Counted from the stretch's first letter, positions 42,743-55,298 are shown. The stretch: 64,000 nucleotides of DNA from Paeniglutamicibacter sulfureus (GCF_039535115.1 NZ_BAAAWO010000001.1:62001-126000), one strand, 5' to 3'. Translations and numbers: made by a program. The notes: generated from the sequence alone by a model not told the origin.

Positions 42743-43816
42743 ATGCCCCCGATGGACCCCATGCACGAGGAACTTTCCACCGAACCGGCAGAACGCCAGG
42801 TGCAGGCCAGCGCGCACGGACCCATGCCCGGAACCGACCCGCTGGAAGCGGTGCTGATGGTCCGCGGCGAGATCGGGGAACCGAACCTGCCGCACCTGCA
42901 GCAGCTCCCTGCCCGCGGCGTCGGCTCTGACAACATCGGCCGCGGCGCGCAATTGCTCGAGGACCTCGCGGTGGACCTGCAGCCCTACGGCTGGCGCCTG
43001 GCCGATGCCCCCGGGATTGACGCCAGGCGCGCCGCCTCGGCGCTGCGAACTGACCTGAACGTTCTGTCGGATGCCATCGGCGCCGAGGAAAAACCCGGCA
43101 CCGAGCTGAAGATCCAGTTCCCCGGCCCCGCCACGTTGGCCGCGAACCTGTACCTGCGACACGGCGAACGTGCCGTGTCCGACCACGGGGCGCGCCGCGA
43201 CCTGGCCCAGTCCCTGGCGCTGGGAGCGGTCCGCCACCTGCAGATCCTGTCCCGCACCACCGGCGCGCAACAGGTCACGGTGTACATCGATGAGCCCGAC
43301 GCCGGCGCGGTGCTCAACGGGACGCTGCCCACCGCCAGCGGCTACCGCACGCTGCGCTCGGTTCCGGCCAGCGAGATCCGCGGCTGGTGGAGTGAACTCA
43401 CCGACGGGCTGCACCAGGCGGGAGCCGCCGCCGTGGTCATCGGCGCCGATGCCGAGCCCGGCACCTGGACGACGCTGGCCACCACAGCGCTGGAGTCCGG
43501 CGCCGACGGGCTGGGTGCCAACGCGGCATCGCTCACCGTCCCGGGTTGGGAGCTGCTGGCGGCAGCTGTGGAATCCGGTAGCAGGCTCTGGCTGGGGTGC
43601 CTGGAGCCGGGGTCCCAACCGCCCGGCGTCGTGGATGCCGTCAACGCGATCCGGCGCCCTTGGCGTCAGCTCGGCCTGCCGGACTCGGCCTTGGGCGCAC
43701 TGGTGCTGAGCCCCACCGCGGGACTGGCCGATCTCTCCCCGTCCGGGGCCACCGCCGTGCTGGGGCACCTGGCCGGCTATGCGGAAGCGCTGAACCAGGT
43801 CCGCGTCGACGCCTAG
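42743..43816 (+). CDS. MetE-like TIM-barrel protein lacking the zinc ligands
   Basis: 357 aa. Similar to the C-terminal barrel of cobalamin-independent methionine synthase, as in many actinobacterial proteins annotated methionine synthase: GPMPGTDPLEAVLMVRGEIGEPNLPHLQQLPARGVGSDNIGR, QFPGPATLAANLYL, YIDEPDAGAVLNG. Active MetE needs His-X-Cys, Glu and Cys ligands; here the only obvious Cys is in LWLGCLEPG and the C-terminal Cys motif is replaced by LSPTAGLADLS. Methionine synthesis is therefore doubtful. Probably co-transcribed with chorismate mutase; its stop overlaps the convergent membrane-protein gene by 4 bases. Confidence 0.75.
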   Translation: MPPMDPMHEELSTEPAERQVQASAHGPMPGTDPLEAVLMVRGEIGEPNLPHLQQLPARGVGSDNIGRGAQLLEDLAVDLQPYGWRLADAPGIDARRAASALRTDLNVLSDAIGAEEKPGTELKIQFPGPATLAANLYLRHGERAVSDHGARRDLAQSLALGAVRHLQILSRTTGAQQVTVYIDEPDAGAVLNGTLPTASGYRTLRSVPASEIRGWWSELTDGLHQAGAAAVVIGADAEPGTWTTLATTALESGADGLGANAASLTVPGWELLAAAVESGSRLWLGCLEPGSQPPGVVDAVNAIRRPWRQLGLPDSALGALVLSPTAGLADLSPSGATAVLGHLAGYAEALNQVRVDA

Positions 43817-44985
43817 CCTCGGGGTTCAGCCGCGCCCCGGGCGCCGTAGCCGGGAATGGGATGGTTCCGGGGATCCTGCGCCTCGGCCGCCAGCACCAAG
43901 TCCAGGCGTTCGCGGCGGATCCGCAGGTCCACCTGCAGCATGGTGAGCATGAGCTGGGTCAGCACCATGCCCACCGCCCCGACCAGGGCATTGACAACGA
44001 TGGCCATGGACAGCACCGCATCGGTCGTGGCAGCGGAGCCAAATAGCTGGCCGCCGACCACGGCCGCAAGCTGCGAGAGCACTCCGCCAAGGATGCCGAG
44101 CACCACCGCCACCACCAGCAGGATCCCCATGATCCGCCACCAAGACCCGTGGGTCAGCGACCACGAGGACCGCACGGCCCGACGGATCCCCGGCGGCCGG
44201 GTCACCAGCAGCGTGGGCACCAGGCAGATCCGGATGGCGATCCAGAGGGCCAACGGCGCCAGCACCAGGAGCATGCCCAGCAGTCCGAGCGCCGCCACCG
44301 CAAGGCCAACCGAGCGGGCCAGCAGCAGCGCAACCGCCACCGGAACCGCGACGACGACCATGGCCGCGGCACCGAGCAGCACATGCCACCCGGCGATGCG
44401 CAGCATCCCGCCGCGTGCCAGGGCCAGCCCCTGCCCCCATCCGGTGGGCATCCCCAGCACCGCGCGCATTCCCGCGACGGCGGCCGGTCCCACGACCAGC
44501 ACATTGGCCAGCAATTGCAGCGTCAGCACGGCAACCGCGGTGCCCGCGTAGACCGGCCAGGGGTGCGGAAAGGCCTCGGCCCAGGACACGGAGCCGGCAG
44601 TATCCGGGTCCAGGGTGCGCTCGAGGACGGCCAGCGGGACATCGAGCCGCTGCACCAGCAACAACGCGACCAGCGCGGGCAACAGCTGGGCGAGCACTGC
44701 ATTGGCCACGGTGGCCAGCGGGGCGCGGCGGACCACCGCGAAGGTGGCATCCAGCAGGTCGGCGAAGCCCAGGGGCCGCAATTCCACCACACCTGGCCTG
44801 GGTGCCGGCCACTGGCCGGAGGGTCCGGCCGGACCATGCGGCTGCCGGGCAGGCCGTTGGTCCCGGCCAGCCGGCCCGCCATCGCCCGCCGGCTCGTTCC
44901 ATCCGGGAGGGGGCTGGCCCCAGCCGCCCTCGGAGCCCGCGGGGTCGCCGGGACCGGGCACCGGTGAATCGCCGTCTGTATTCAT
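43813..44985 (-). CDS. Polytopic membrane protein (GDPD membrane-domain-like), unknown function
   Basis: 390 aa. A 70-residue Pro/Gly-rich cytoplasmic N-terminus is followed by RPLGFADLLDATFAVVRRAPLATVANAV, the opening pattern of glycerophosphoryl-diester-phosphodiesterase membrane domains, and about six long hydrophobic segments. No catalytic domain is attached. Preferred over another long open frame on the same strand because only this frame gives membrane helices. Shine-Dalgarno GGGAAG before ATG 44985. Divergent from mtrA. Confidence 0.8.
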   Translation of the reverse strand: MNTDGDSPVPGPGDPAGSEGGWGQPPPGWNEPAGDGGPAGRDQRPARQPHGPAGPSGQWPAPRPGVVELRPLGFADLLDATFAVVRRAPLATVANAVLAQLLPALVALLLVQRLDVPLAVLERTLDPDTAGSVSWAEAFPHPWPVYAGTAVAVLTLQLLANVLVVGPAAVAGMRAVLGMPTGWGQGLALARGGMLRIAGWHVLLGAAAMVVVAVPVAVALLLARSVGLAVAALGLLGMLLVLAPLALWIAIRICLVPTLLVTRPPGIRRAVRSSWSLTHGSWWRIMGILLVVAVVLGILGGVLSQLAAVVGGQLFGSAATTDAVLSMAIVVNALVGAVGMVLTQLMLTMLQVDLRIRRERLDLVLAAEAQDPRNHPIPGYGARGAAEPRG

Positions 44986-45204
44986 CGCTTCCCGCTCTCA
45001 TCGCGTTCCCGCATGTGGTGCAAGGATTCGGAACCAGGCGCCGGACCCTTGGGTTTGCTCCAGTCTAGCGCCGGGTCCGGGAGGGTGAATGGTGAGGTGG
45101 ATTGCCGTTTCCGCGCCGATTTGCCCGGCATGCTCATGTAGTCTTGAGGTATCCGGGCGCATGCTTTTCGCGGCGTCCAGCGCAAGGCTACGGAAGGGCA
45201 GATT

Positions 45205-45882
45205 ATGAAGGCACGCATCCTGGTTGTCGACGACGACGAGGCGCTGGCCGAAATGATCGGCATCGTGTTGCAGAACGACGGTTTCGAGGCCGTGTTCTGC
45301 TACGACGGTGCCAAGGCATTGGGTGTTTTCCGCGAGGTCAAGCCCGATCTGGTGCTGCTTGACCTGATGCTTCCCGGGTTGGACGGCATCGAGGTCTGCA
45401 AGCTGATCCGCGCCGAGGACGACGTGCCCATCGTGATGCTGACCGCCAAGTCGGACACGGCCGACGTGGTCCGCGGCCTGGAATCCGGTGCCGACGACTA
45501 CGTCCCCAAGCCCTTCAAGCCGGCCGAACTCGTCGCCCGCGTGCGCGCACGGCTGCGCCCCGGCGAACAACATGCCCCCGAGACCCTGAAGATCGGCGAC
45601 CTGAGCATCGACGTCGCCGGACACCGCGTCACCCGCGCGGGGGATCCCATCGGCCTGACACCGCTGGAGTTCGACCTGCTGGTCGCCCTGGCCCGCAAGC
45701 CGTGGCAGGTGTTCACCCGCGAGCAGCTGCTTGAACAGGTATGGGGCTACCGCCACGCCGCGGACACCCGCCTGGTCAACGTGCATGTGCAGCGCCTGCG
45801 CTCGAAGGTCGAGCTCGACCCCGAAAACCCGGGCGTCGTGCTGACCGTTCGCGGCGTGGGATACAAGGCGGGACAGGCCTGA
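45205..45882 (+). CDS. mtrA: MtrA, OmpR-type response regulator
   Basis: 225 aa. Receiver domain with acidic pocket VDDDE and phospho-acceptor Asp53 (LLDLMLPGLDG), signalling residues LTAK and KPF, then an OmpR winged-helix domain (LTPLEFDLLVALARKPWQVFTREQLLEQVWGY; DTRLVNVHVQRLRSKVE). Essential actinobacterial regulator of cell-wall hydrolases, osmotic adaptation and division. GGAAGGGCAG lies before the ATG. First gene of mtrA-mtrB-lpqB. Confidence 0.97.
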   Translation: MKARILVVDDDEALAEMIGIVLQNDGFEAVFCYDGAKALGVFREVKPDLVLLDLMLPGLDGIEVCKLIRAEDDVPIVMLTAKSDTADVVRGLESGADDYVPKPFKPAELVARVRARLRPGEQHAPETLKIGDLSIDVAGHRVTRAGDPIGLTPLEFDLLVALARKPWQVFTREQLLEQVWGYRHAADTRLVNVHVQRLRSKVELDPENPGVVLTVRGVGYKAGQA

Positions 45883-45902
45883 GCCAGGAGGTGGCGGGAA
45901 CC

Positions 45903-47711
45903 ATGGACACCGTCGAGCCGGTGCGACCCGCACCCGCAACCCCGGCGCAACCTGCCCGGGTGACATCCTGGATCCGCCGCGCGCTGGCTGCGCTGGTGCG
46001 CACGCGCAACACCATGCGTTCGCGCTGGACCCGCTCGCTGCTCTTCAGGACGGTCACCTCCGCGATGCTGCTCAGCGCCGTGGCCATGCTGGGCGCCGGG
46101 GCTTTCCTGTCCAACCAGATCGCCACCGGCCTGTTCCAGGAGCGCTTCAACCAGGTCGAGTCCGAATCCCTGCGCGGGTTGAACCAGGTCCGCGCCATCT
46201 TCGACTCCGCGGCCACCACCGACCGCTCCAGCACGCACTCTCTGGTGACCAGCACGCTGAAGATCCTCGAGGGCGAGACGGCCCTGGTGCCGCGCGACTT
46301 CGTGCTGGTCCCGCTGCCCGGTGCCGACGACCTCTACGTGGGCCCCACCGCCAGCGGCAACCTGACCTCCCGCATCGTCCCGGAGGCGTTGGCCGACCAG
46401 GTCAAGGAGTCCAACGCGACCTATTGGCAGTCCATCGAGGTCAACGCCGGGGACAGCGCCGGGCCGGGCCTGATCTTCGGTACCAAGGTGACCCTGCCGC
46501 CGGGCCGCGAATACGGCCTGTACCTGGTCTACGACCTCTCAAGCGTGCAGGACACCCTCGACTTCATCAACCGGGCCATGGGCTTGATCGGCGGACTGCT
46601 GTTGCTGGTGGTCGGCGGCATCACCTGGTACGTGACCCGCGCCGTGGTGCGCCCCGTGGCGGCCGCCGCGCAGGTCTCCGAGAAGCTTGCCGCCGGGCAG
46701 CTGGAGGAACGCATGGTCGTCTCCGGGGAGGACGAGATCGCCCGGCTGGGCAACTCGTTCAACCACATGGCCGCGTCCCTGCAGGACCAGATCAACCAGC
46801 TAGCCATGCTCTCGCAGATGCAGCAGCGCTTCGTCTCCGACGTCTCCCACGAGCTGCGCACCCCGCTGACGACGGTGCGGATGGCCGCCGAGGTGCTTCA
46901 CGACGCGCGCGAGGACTTCGACCCCATCAACAAACGCTCAGCGGAGCTGCTCTACAACCAGGTCGAGCGCTTCCAGATCCTGCTCAACGACCTGTTGGAG
47001 GTCTCGCGCTTCGACGCCGGGGTTGCGGTTCTCGATGCAGAGCCCACCGACCTGGTCTCCGTGGCCCGGCGCGTGATCGACGCCGCCACCCCGCACGCCG
47101 ACGCCATGGGCTCGGTGCTGCGCCTGAGCACCCCGACCGGGGGAGCGGTGGCGGAAATGGATGCCCGGCGCATCGAGCGCGTGGTGCGCAACCTGGTGAT
47201 GAACGCCGTGGAACACGGCGAGGGCAACCCCATCGACATCACGGTGGGCGGGAACGCCAACGCGGTGGCCATCACGGTGCGCGACCGCGGCATCGGCATG
47301 AGCCCGGAGTCCGCCGGCCGGGTCTTTGACAGGTTCTGGCGTGCCGACCCCGCCCGCGCCCGCACCACCGGGGGGTCGGGGTTGGGCCTGTCCATCGCGA
47401 TGGAGGACACCCGGCTGCACGAGGGCAGGCTCGAGACCTGGGGGGAGCGCGGCGTGGGATCCTGTTTCCGGCTGACCCTGCCGCGGATCCTGGGAAACCA
47501 GATCGTCGCCTCGCCGCTGCCGCTGGAACCCATCGTGCTGGCGGACGCGGTCCTGGACGACGGCATGGTCGTCTCCTTCCCGTTGACCGGGGAAATCCCC
47601 GCCATAGGCTTCAAACCGGCACCGCCGCTGATCCCCGAGGAAACCCCGGGCAGCGACGCGGATGTCCAGGGCACCCCCCGCGCGCACCCCAGGAAGGCAC
47701 CACCCGCATGA
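45903..47711 (+). CDS. mtrB: MtrB, sensor histidine kinase
   Basis: 602 aa from ATG 45903 (AGGAGG upstream; in-frame GTG 45891 possible). Membrane helices at about 52-72 and 225-245 enclose an extracellular sensor domain; then HAMP, a dimerisation domain with phospho-acceptor His316 (FVSDVSHELRTPLTTVRMA), and an ATPase domain with NAVEHGEGNP (N box), VRDRGIGMSP and GGSGLGLSIA. C-terminal Pro-rich tail. Phosphorylates MtrA. Its stop overlaps lpqB (ATGA). Confidence 0.97.
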   Translation: MDTVEPVRPAPATPAQPARVTSWIRRALAALVRTRNTMRSRWTRSLLFRTVTSAMLLSAVAMLGAGAFLSNQIATGLFQERFNQVESESLRGLNQVRAIFDSAATTDRSSTHSLVTSTLKILEGETALVPRDFVLVPLPGADDLYVGPTASGNLTSRIVPEALADQVKESNATYWQSIEVNAGDSAGPGLIFGTKVTLPPGREYGLYLVYDLSSVQDTLDFINRAMGLIGGLLLLVVGGITWYVTRAVVRPVAAAAQVSEKLAAGQLEERMVVSGEDEIARLGNSFNHMAASLQDQINQLAMLSQMQQRFVSDVSHELRTPLTTVRMAAEVLHDAREDFDPINKRSAELLYNQVERFQILLNDLLEVSRFDAGVAVLDAEPTDLVSVARRVIDAATPHADAMGSVLRLSTPTGGAVAEMDARRIERVVRNLVMNAVEHGEGNPIDITVGGNANAVAITVRDRGIGMSPESAGRVFDRFWRADPARARTTGGSGLGLSIAMEDTRLHEGRLETWGERGVGSCFRLTLPRILGNQIVASPLPLEPIVLADAVLDDGMVVSFPLTGEIPAIGFKPAPPLIPEETPGSDADVQGTPRAHPRKAPPA

Positions 47712-49423
47712 CTAGGAAACGCCCCTCGACCTCTTCGCTCCTGGCCGTGCTGCTGGGCGTGGTGCTGGTGCTCACCGGATGCTCGGAGATCCCGCGCAAC
47801 TCGCCGGTGCAGTCCATCGCCCTGGACGGGAACAACAACGAGGAGGGCGGGGACGTGCAGTTTACCGCCCCGGGCCCGACGGAGGGGGACGGCCCGCGCA
47901 AAATCGTCGAGGACTTCATCCAGGCCGGCGTCGCGTCGCAGGACGACTACAAGGTCGCCCGCGAATACCTGACCCCGAAGCAGTCAGGTGTCTGGAAGGG
48001 CTCGGTGCGGACCCTGGTCTACGATGACCGCCCTTCGGTGATCCCCGGGTCCAACCCCAACACCTACACCATCCAGCTGGAGCTCGTCTCGGAGATCGAC
48101 GAGGCGGGCATAATGACCGAAATGCCGCCGCACACCACCCGGGCGCTTGACGTATCGCTGGAAAAGGTTGACGGGCAGTGGCGCATTTCGCAGCTGCCCG
48201 ACGGCATCATGCTGGACACCGCCAACTTCGCCCACGTCTTCTCCCCGCAGACTCTGTATTTCTACGACGTCACCTTCGAATACGCCGTGCCCGATGTGCG
48301 CTGGTTCCCGAACCGCACGGGCGTGGCGGCCGCCATGGTGGAGGCCCTGCTGGCGGGCCCCTCCGAGTACCTGGGAAACGCGGTGGTCTCCGCCTTCCCC
48401 GGAGGAAGCAGCCTGGTCCGTACCTCGGTGCCCATCGAATCACAGCGGGCCACGGTGGACCTGGGCTCGGCCACGTTCCTGGAGTCCACCGAGCTTTCGC
48501 GGCAGCTGATGCAACAGCAGCTTGAGCTGACCCTCGGAGGGCTGGGCAGCGTGCGCTCGGTGGTGATGAGCGATGAGCAATCCGAGATAAAGATCGGATC
48601 CAAGGATCCGCAGTTCGAGGTCGCGGAAGTCAACCCCGCCGTTCCCGACACGCAGATCGGGGTCGTCGACGATGCGCTGTACTACCTCAAGGGCAGGTCC
48701 CTGCGGTTGGTGGGCGGCATCGGCGACATTGCCGGATACCAGCCGCGGCTGCCGGCCATGAGCCCGCTGGGGAACCGCTATGCGTTCCTGAACGGATCCC
48801 TCACCTCCCTCATCGTCGTCGACGAGGAAGGCCGCAGTTCCGTGGTCGCTAGGGGCGAAGACCTGGTGCGGCCCTCCATGGACGCCCACGGATGGACCTG
48901 GACCGTGGACAATTCCTCGACCACCAGCGTGCTGGCGGTGCCCGCCGACACCACCGTGAACGGGAAGGTACGCCCGATCACCGCCGACGGCCTCACCGAG
49001 GCCAACGTCTCCTCGCTGCGCATCTCGCGCGACGGCACGCGCGCGTTGATCGTCTCCAGCAAGGACGGCGAGACCAGCGTGGCAATCGCCGGGATCCTGC
49101 GGGATGCGGACGGCGCACCGCGCGGCTTCGCGCCGCCGAAATACATCTACCCGGACGTACCTGCGACGCAGGCGGTGTGGAATTCGGATGTCTCGGTGAT
49201 TGTTTCCTCCGCCAGCACCACCGAAAGGGTCACGGCCGAGGAAATCAGCCTGACCGGCACCCGGGTCAAGTACCTGCCGCTGCTGGGGATGGTCGGCCTG
49301 TCCGCCGGGCCCGGGGATCGCCGCCCCGTCTACGCCGAGACGAATGACGAAATCTACTCGCGCGTGGGCAGCTCCTGGCATGAAATGGAAGACATGGTGC
49401 GGGACTTGTCCTACCCCGGCTGA
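47708..49423 (+). CDS. lpqB: LpqB, lipoprotein partner of MtrAB
   Basis: 571 aa. Lipobox VLTGC, lipidated Cys25. A GerMN-type domain (about 150-270, RWFPNRTGVAAAMVEALLAGPSEYL) is followed by a beta-propeller-like C-terminal half (LpqB domain). It interacts with the sensor part of MtrB and modulates the MtrA response. Third gene of the operon by ATGA overlap. Confidence 0.95.
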   Translation: MTRKRPSTSSLLAVLLGVVLVLTGCSEIPRNSPVQSIALDGNNNEEGGDVQFTAPGPTEGDGPRKIVEDFIQAGVASQDDYKVAREYLTPKQSGVWKGSVRTLVYDDRPSVIPGSNPNTYTIQLELVSEIDEAGIMTEMPPHTTRALDVSLEKVDGQWRISQLPDGIMLDTANFAHVFSPQTLYFYDVTFEYAVPDVRWFPNRTGVAAAMVEALLAGPSEYLGNAVVSAFPGGSSLVRTSVPIESQRATVDLGSATFLESTELSRQLMQQQLELTLGGLGSVRSVVMSDEQSEIKIGSKDPQFEVAEVNPAVPDTQIGVVDDALYYLKGRSLRLVGGIGDIAGYQPRLPAMSPLGNRYAFLNGSLTSLIVVDEEGRSSVVARGEDLVRPSMDAHGWTWTVDNSSTTSVLAVPADTTVNGKVRPITADGLTEANVSSLRISRDGTRALIVSSKDGETSVAIAGILRDADGAPRGFAPPKYIYPDVPATQAVWNSDVSVIVSSASTTERVTAEEISLTGTRVKYLPLLGMVGLSAGPGDRRPVYAETNDEIYSRVGSSWHEMEDMVRDLSYPG

Positions 49424-49490
49424 TCTGTGTGGGGACGGGACCGTCCACAGCACGTGGCCTGCGTGTCCCAGCCATGGAACATGAGGGGAC

Positions 49491-50384
49491 ATGCTGGACG
49501 GCATGAAGGACCGGAAGCGACCTGATCCCGACGCCATCTGCAAGCGGGCACTTCCCGTCGCCGGCGTTGCGGCACGGACCTGGCTTGGGCGTGTCGATGC
49601 CTGGTGGGCGCACGGTGCCGCGTACGCCGTGCGCTCGGCAATGCGAGGCACCGCGGCCCTGCTGCTTCCGGTGGATTGCGTCTGCTGCCGACGTCCGGAC
49701 GCCGTGCTGTGCGCCCCCTGCGCCAGGGCGATGCGCACCGCCTGCCTCCGCCCCCGGAGGGTCGAGCATCGTGCCGAGTCGCTGCCGCTGAATCACCGCA
49801 ACGAGCCGCTGCCGGTGGTTGCGGCGGGCGCCTACGAACACGAGCTGGCCGCTGTCATCCTGGCCTTTAAGAACCGACAGATGCCGGGCCTGGTCGGAAT
49901 CCTGGTGCCGCCGCTGGCCCGTGCCGTAAAGTCCGCCATAGACACGCTCGTTGAGCCCGGAGCGCCCGTGGTGCTGGTGCCGGTGCCGACCCGGCTGCAG
50001 GCGCGCAACCGGCGCGGTTATTTCCCGGTGGGCCTGTTGCTGCGCCGGCTGCGAAGAACGCGGGTGCTCCCGGATCGGGTGCTGGTCGCCGGGCTGGTGC
50101 GCTACCGGGCGACGCGGCAATTCACCTCGGCGCAGAAGGGCAAGGGGCGACGCGCCCGGGGCGCAGTGCGGAATTCGATGTGCGCGGGCGGCGGCGGATT
50201 GCCGGCCCGCCTCGCCGTCTTGGGTGCTCGGGTCCTGCTCGTGGACGATGTGCTGACCACCGGATCAACGCTTGCCGAGGCGAAACGCGTGTTGGCCGAG
50301 GCAGGGCTGCAGGTGTGCGGTGCAGTAGTCCTGGCGGCGACTCCGGCACCCGATGAAAAACGCGGTGTTCGCTCAACGCGATGA
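49491..50384 (+). CDS. ComF family phosphoribosyltransferase-like protein
   Basis: 297 aa; GAGGGGAC precedes the ATG. An N-terminal zinc finger (CVCCRRPDAVLCAPC) and a type I PRTase domain with the PRPP loop VLLVDDVLTTGSTLAEAKRVL and VPVPTRLQARNRRGYFPV. ComFC relatives take part in DNA uptake and recombination; in actinobacteria the gene sits between lpqB and hpf, as here. A basic N-terminal extension of about 50 residues is unusual. Confidence 0.9.
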   Translation: MLDGMKDRKRPDPDAICKRALPVAGVAARTWLGRVDAWWAHGAAYAVRSAMRGTAALLLPVDCVCCRRPDAVLCAPCARAMRTACLRPRRVEHRAESLPLNHRNEPLPVVAAGAYEHELAAVILAFKNRQMPGLVGILVPPLARAVKSAIDTLVEPGAPVVLVPVPTRLQARNRRGYFPVGLLLRRLRRTRVLPDRVLVAGLVRYRATRQFTSAQKGKGRRARGAVRNSMCAGGGGLPARLAVLGARVLLVDDVLTTGSTLAEAKRVLAEAGLQVCGAVVLAATPAPDEKRGVRSTR

Positions 50385-50403
50385 AGTAATAATCCGTACA
50401 TCC

Positions 50404-50431
50404 TTGATTATCCTTCCATCTGTCATAGGGT
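50404..50431 (+). promoter_or_regulatory. hpf promoter
   Basis: -35 TTGATT (50404-50409), 16-bp spacer, -10 TAGGGT (50426-50431). Predicts a 5' untranslated region of roughly 95-100 nt before the hpf start. Confidence 0.6.
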
Positions 50432-50470
50432 GAGGTATGGGCACCCCGCAAGGGGAAAAGAACCCATCTT

Positions 50471-50504
50471 CAGCGACCGAAAGGAGTGAATTCCTCGGTC
50501 GCTG
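50471..50504 (+). promoter_or_regulatory. Hairpin in the hpf leader
   Basis: CAGCGACCGA (50471-50480) pairs perfectly with TCGGTCGCTG (50495-50504). The 14-nt loop exposes AAGGAG, a Shine-Dalgarno-like word. It lies 32 nt before the hpf ATG and may control mRNA stability or translation. Confidence 0.6.
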
Positions 50505-50535
50505 ATGTGTCACCTGAGCAATGATGGAGGACACC

Positions 50536-51252
50536 ATGGAGATGACGATCAACGGACGCAATGTCAGTGTTACGGATCGCTTCCGCGAGTACGTGGACGA
50601 GAAGATTGACAAGGTCGATCAGCTTGCAACGAAGATCCAGCGCTTGGACATCAAGGTCACCAAGGAGCAACACGCCCGCAACGCGGACACTGCTCTGACC
50701 GTCGAATTGACGGTTCTGGGCCGTGGCCCCGCGATCCGCGCCGAGGCCAAGGCCGCGGACAAGTTCGCCGCCTTTGACACCGCGTTTGCAAAGCTCCTGG
50801 AGCGTTTGCGCAAGGCCCGGGATCGTCGCAAGATCCACCACGGACGCCAGACACCGACGGCCGTCCACCAGGCCACCAGCAACCTGGAACCGGCCAACAG
50901 CACGCTTCCGCTGCACGAATCGACTCGCCTGGCCCAACAGGAAGAAGAAGCCCGGCTGGCCGCGGACGCCGACCAAAACGGCGCTCCACCCATCGAAATC
51001 CGGCGCAAGGTCTTCCCGGCGGAAACCATGAGCGTCGATGACGCGGTTGACCGCATGGAAATGATCGGCCATCCCTTCTACCTCTTCGTGGACGCGGCAA
51101 CCGGGGCACACTCGGTCGTGTACGCCCGCAAGGGCAAGGGCACCCAGCAGTACTCCTACGGAACCATCACCCTGGATCCGGACGCCACCGACGAGGCGAC
51201 CCTGGAGACCCGCCGATACCGCGACCCGGAACCGGCAACGGCCAACGCCTAG
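50536..51252 (+). CDS. hpf: Ribosome hibernation-promoting factor, long form
   Basis: 238 aa. ATG 50536 is chosen (GGAGG 5 nt upstream) over 50521. The N-terminal RaiA/HPF domain (MEMTINGRNVSVTDRFREYVDEKIDKVDQLA) sits in the decoding centre; the C-terminal dimerisation domain (RRKVFPAETMSVDDAVDRMEMIGHPFYLFVDAATG) joins two ribosomes into 100S particles in stationary phase. Directly before the secA region as in other actinobacteria. Confidence 0.95.
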   Translation: MEMTINGRNVSVTDRFREYVDEKIDKVDQLATKIQRLDIKVTKEQHARNADTALTVELTVLGRGPAIRAEAKAADKFAAFDTAFAKLLERLRKARDRRKIHHGRQTPTAVHQATSNLEPANSTLPLHESTRLAQQEEEARLAADADQNGAPPIEIRRKVFPAETMSVDDAVDRMEMIGHPFYLFVDAATGAHSVVYARKGKGTQQYSYGTITLDPDATDEATLETRRYRDPEPATANA

Positions 51253-51276
51253 CATCGCGGGACCTACGATGGGTTC

Positions 51277-52497
51277 ATGAGCAGGATTCTTTCCGCATCG
51301 CAGGCCCGCCGCATCGCATTGGCAGCCCAAGGGCTGCATCGGGTCCGGCCCACCGCACCGATCAACCTCGGTGCGGTGGGCCGGACCTTTGCGCGTCTGG
51401 AACTGATCCAGATCGACTCGGTCAATGTCCTGGCCCGCGCACAGTACCTGCCGATCTTTTCGCGGCTGGGCCCTTACGCCCCGGACCTTCTGGACAGGCT
51501 CGCGGTGAGACACCCGCGGAAGGTGGTTGAATACTGGGCGCATGAGGCCTCCCTGGTGCGCAGCGAGCATTTCCACGACCTCGTGCCGTGGCAGCAACGC
51601 TCCTGGCCCGGAAGCATGAAGACCATCGACGAAGACGGGCGAGTGCTGGCGCACCGGATCCTGGAGTTGCTTGCGCAGGGACCGGCGCTGACGGCCCGGG
51701 AAGTCGCCACCGAACTCGGCCATGAACATGTCAAGGACCAGGAATCCTGGGGCTGGAACTGGTCCGCAGTCAAGCGTGCCCTTGAGGCGTTGTTTGCGGA
51801 GGGAATGATCAGCACCGAGGGCCGCAACGGTGCCTTTGAACGCCGCTACACCTCACTGCACCGGGTGTTTCCCGAATCCCGTGCCCCCGCGACGGAGCAG
51901 GAACGCCGACGCGGGATGGAACGGCTGCTGCTGGCTTCCGCCAAGGCGCACGGGGTGGGCAGCGTGCACTGCCTGGCCGACTATTTCCGGTTGCCGCTGC
52001 GGCAAAGCGCCGTGGCGCTTGAAGACCTGGCGGGGCGCGGTGCGCTGGAACGCGTGGGCGTCCAAGGGCTGAAGGACGCATTCTATGTGCTGCCCGGCAC
52101 CGTCGTTCCGCGGGCGGCGACCGGCCGGGCCCTGTTGGGACCTTTTGACTCGATGGTGTTCAATCGCCGACGCATCGAAAAGCTGTTCGGGTTCACTTAC
52201 CGCCTGGAGATCTACACGCCCGAGGCCAAGCGCGTCTACGGATACTACGTCCTGCCGTTCCTGCTGGGAGAGCATCTGGTTGCCCGGGTCGACTTGAAGG
52301 CGGACCGGGCTAACAGACTGCTCCTGGTCCGCGGGGCCTTCGCCGAGGCCGGCGCACCAATGCAGACCGCGGCCGAGCTGGCAGCCGAATTGCGGCTCAT
52401 GGCCCGGTGGTTGGGTCTCGATGAAGTGGTGGTTTCGGCTCGGGGGAATCTGGCAGCAGCCTTGGAGTTTTCACTTAGCTCGCCCGAATCCAGCTAA
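51277..52497 (+). CDS. AlkX/YcaQ-like DNA glycosylase (HTH_42 family)
   Basis: 406 aa. Winged-helix DNA glycosylase family that removes alkylated bases or unhooks interstrand crosslinks. Catalytic-type motif Gln45-Ile-Asp47 in [23 protein letters not shown] (Q-hydrophobic-D, the YcaQ/AlkX form rather than Q-x-Q of AlkZ). Later motifs: [40 protein letters not shown] and [14 protein letters not shown] -10 box TACGAT (51265-51270) ends 6 nt before the ATG, suggesting its own leaderless transcript. Confidence 0.88.
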   Translation: MSRILSASQARRIALAAQGLHRVRPTAPINLGAVGRTFARLELIQIDSVNVLARAQYLPIFSRLGPYAPDLLDRLAVRHPRKVVEYWAHEASLVRSEHFHDLVPWQQRSWPGSMKTIDEDGRVLAHRILELLAQGPALTAREVATELGHEHVKDQESWGWNWSAVKRALEALFAEGMISTEGRNGAFERRYTSLHRVFPESRAPATEQERRRGMERLLLASAKAHGVGSVHCLADYFRLPLRQSAVALEDLAGRGALERVGVQGLKDAFYVLPGTVVPRAATGRALLGPFDSMVFNRRRIEKLFGFTYRLEIYTPEAKRVYGYYVLPFLLGEHLVARVDLKADRANRLLLVRGAFAEAGAPMQTAAELAAELRLMARWLGLDEVVVSARGNLAAALEFSLSSPESS

Positions 52498-52574
52498 AAG
52501 CCACAGGTGAAAGCATTCCCTCACGTAGACTGAACACGCCAGAATTCCTGTGCTTGAGATTTGGGAGCTGCCTC

Positions 52575-55294
<2,720 letters not shown>

Positions 55295-55298
<4 letters not shown>

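Noticed and set aside
43826..45001. Alternative 391-codon minus-strand frame overlapping the polytopic membrane protein
   Set aside because: Arg/Gly/Pro-rich shadow without helices; the other frame gives clear membrane segments and a proper Shine-Dalgarno.
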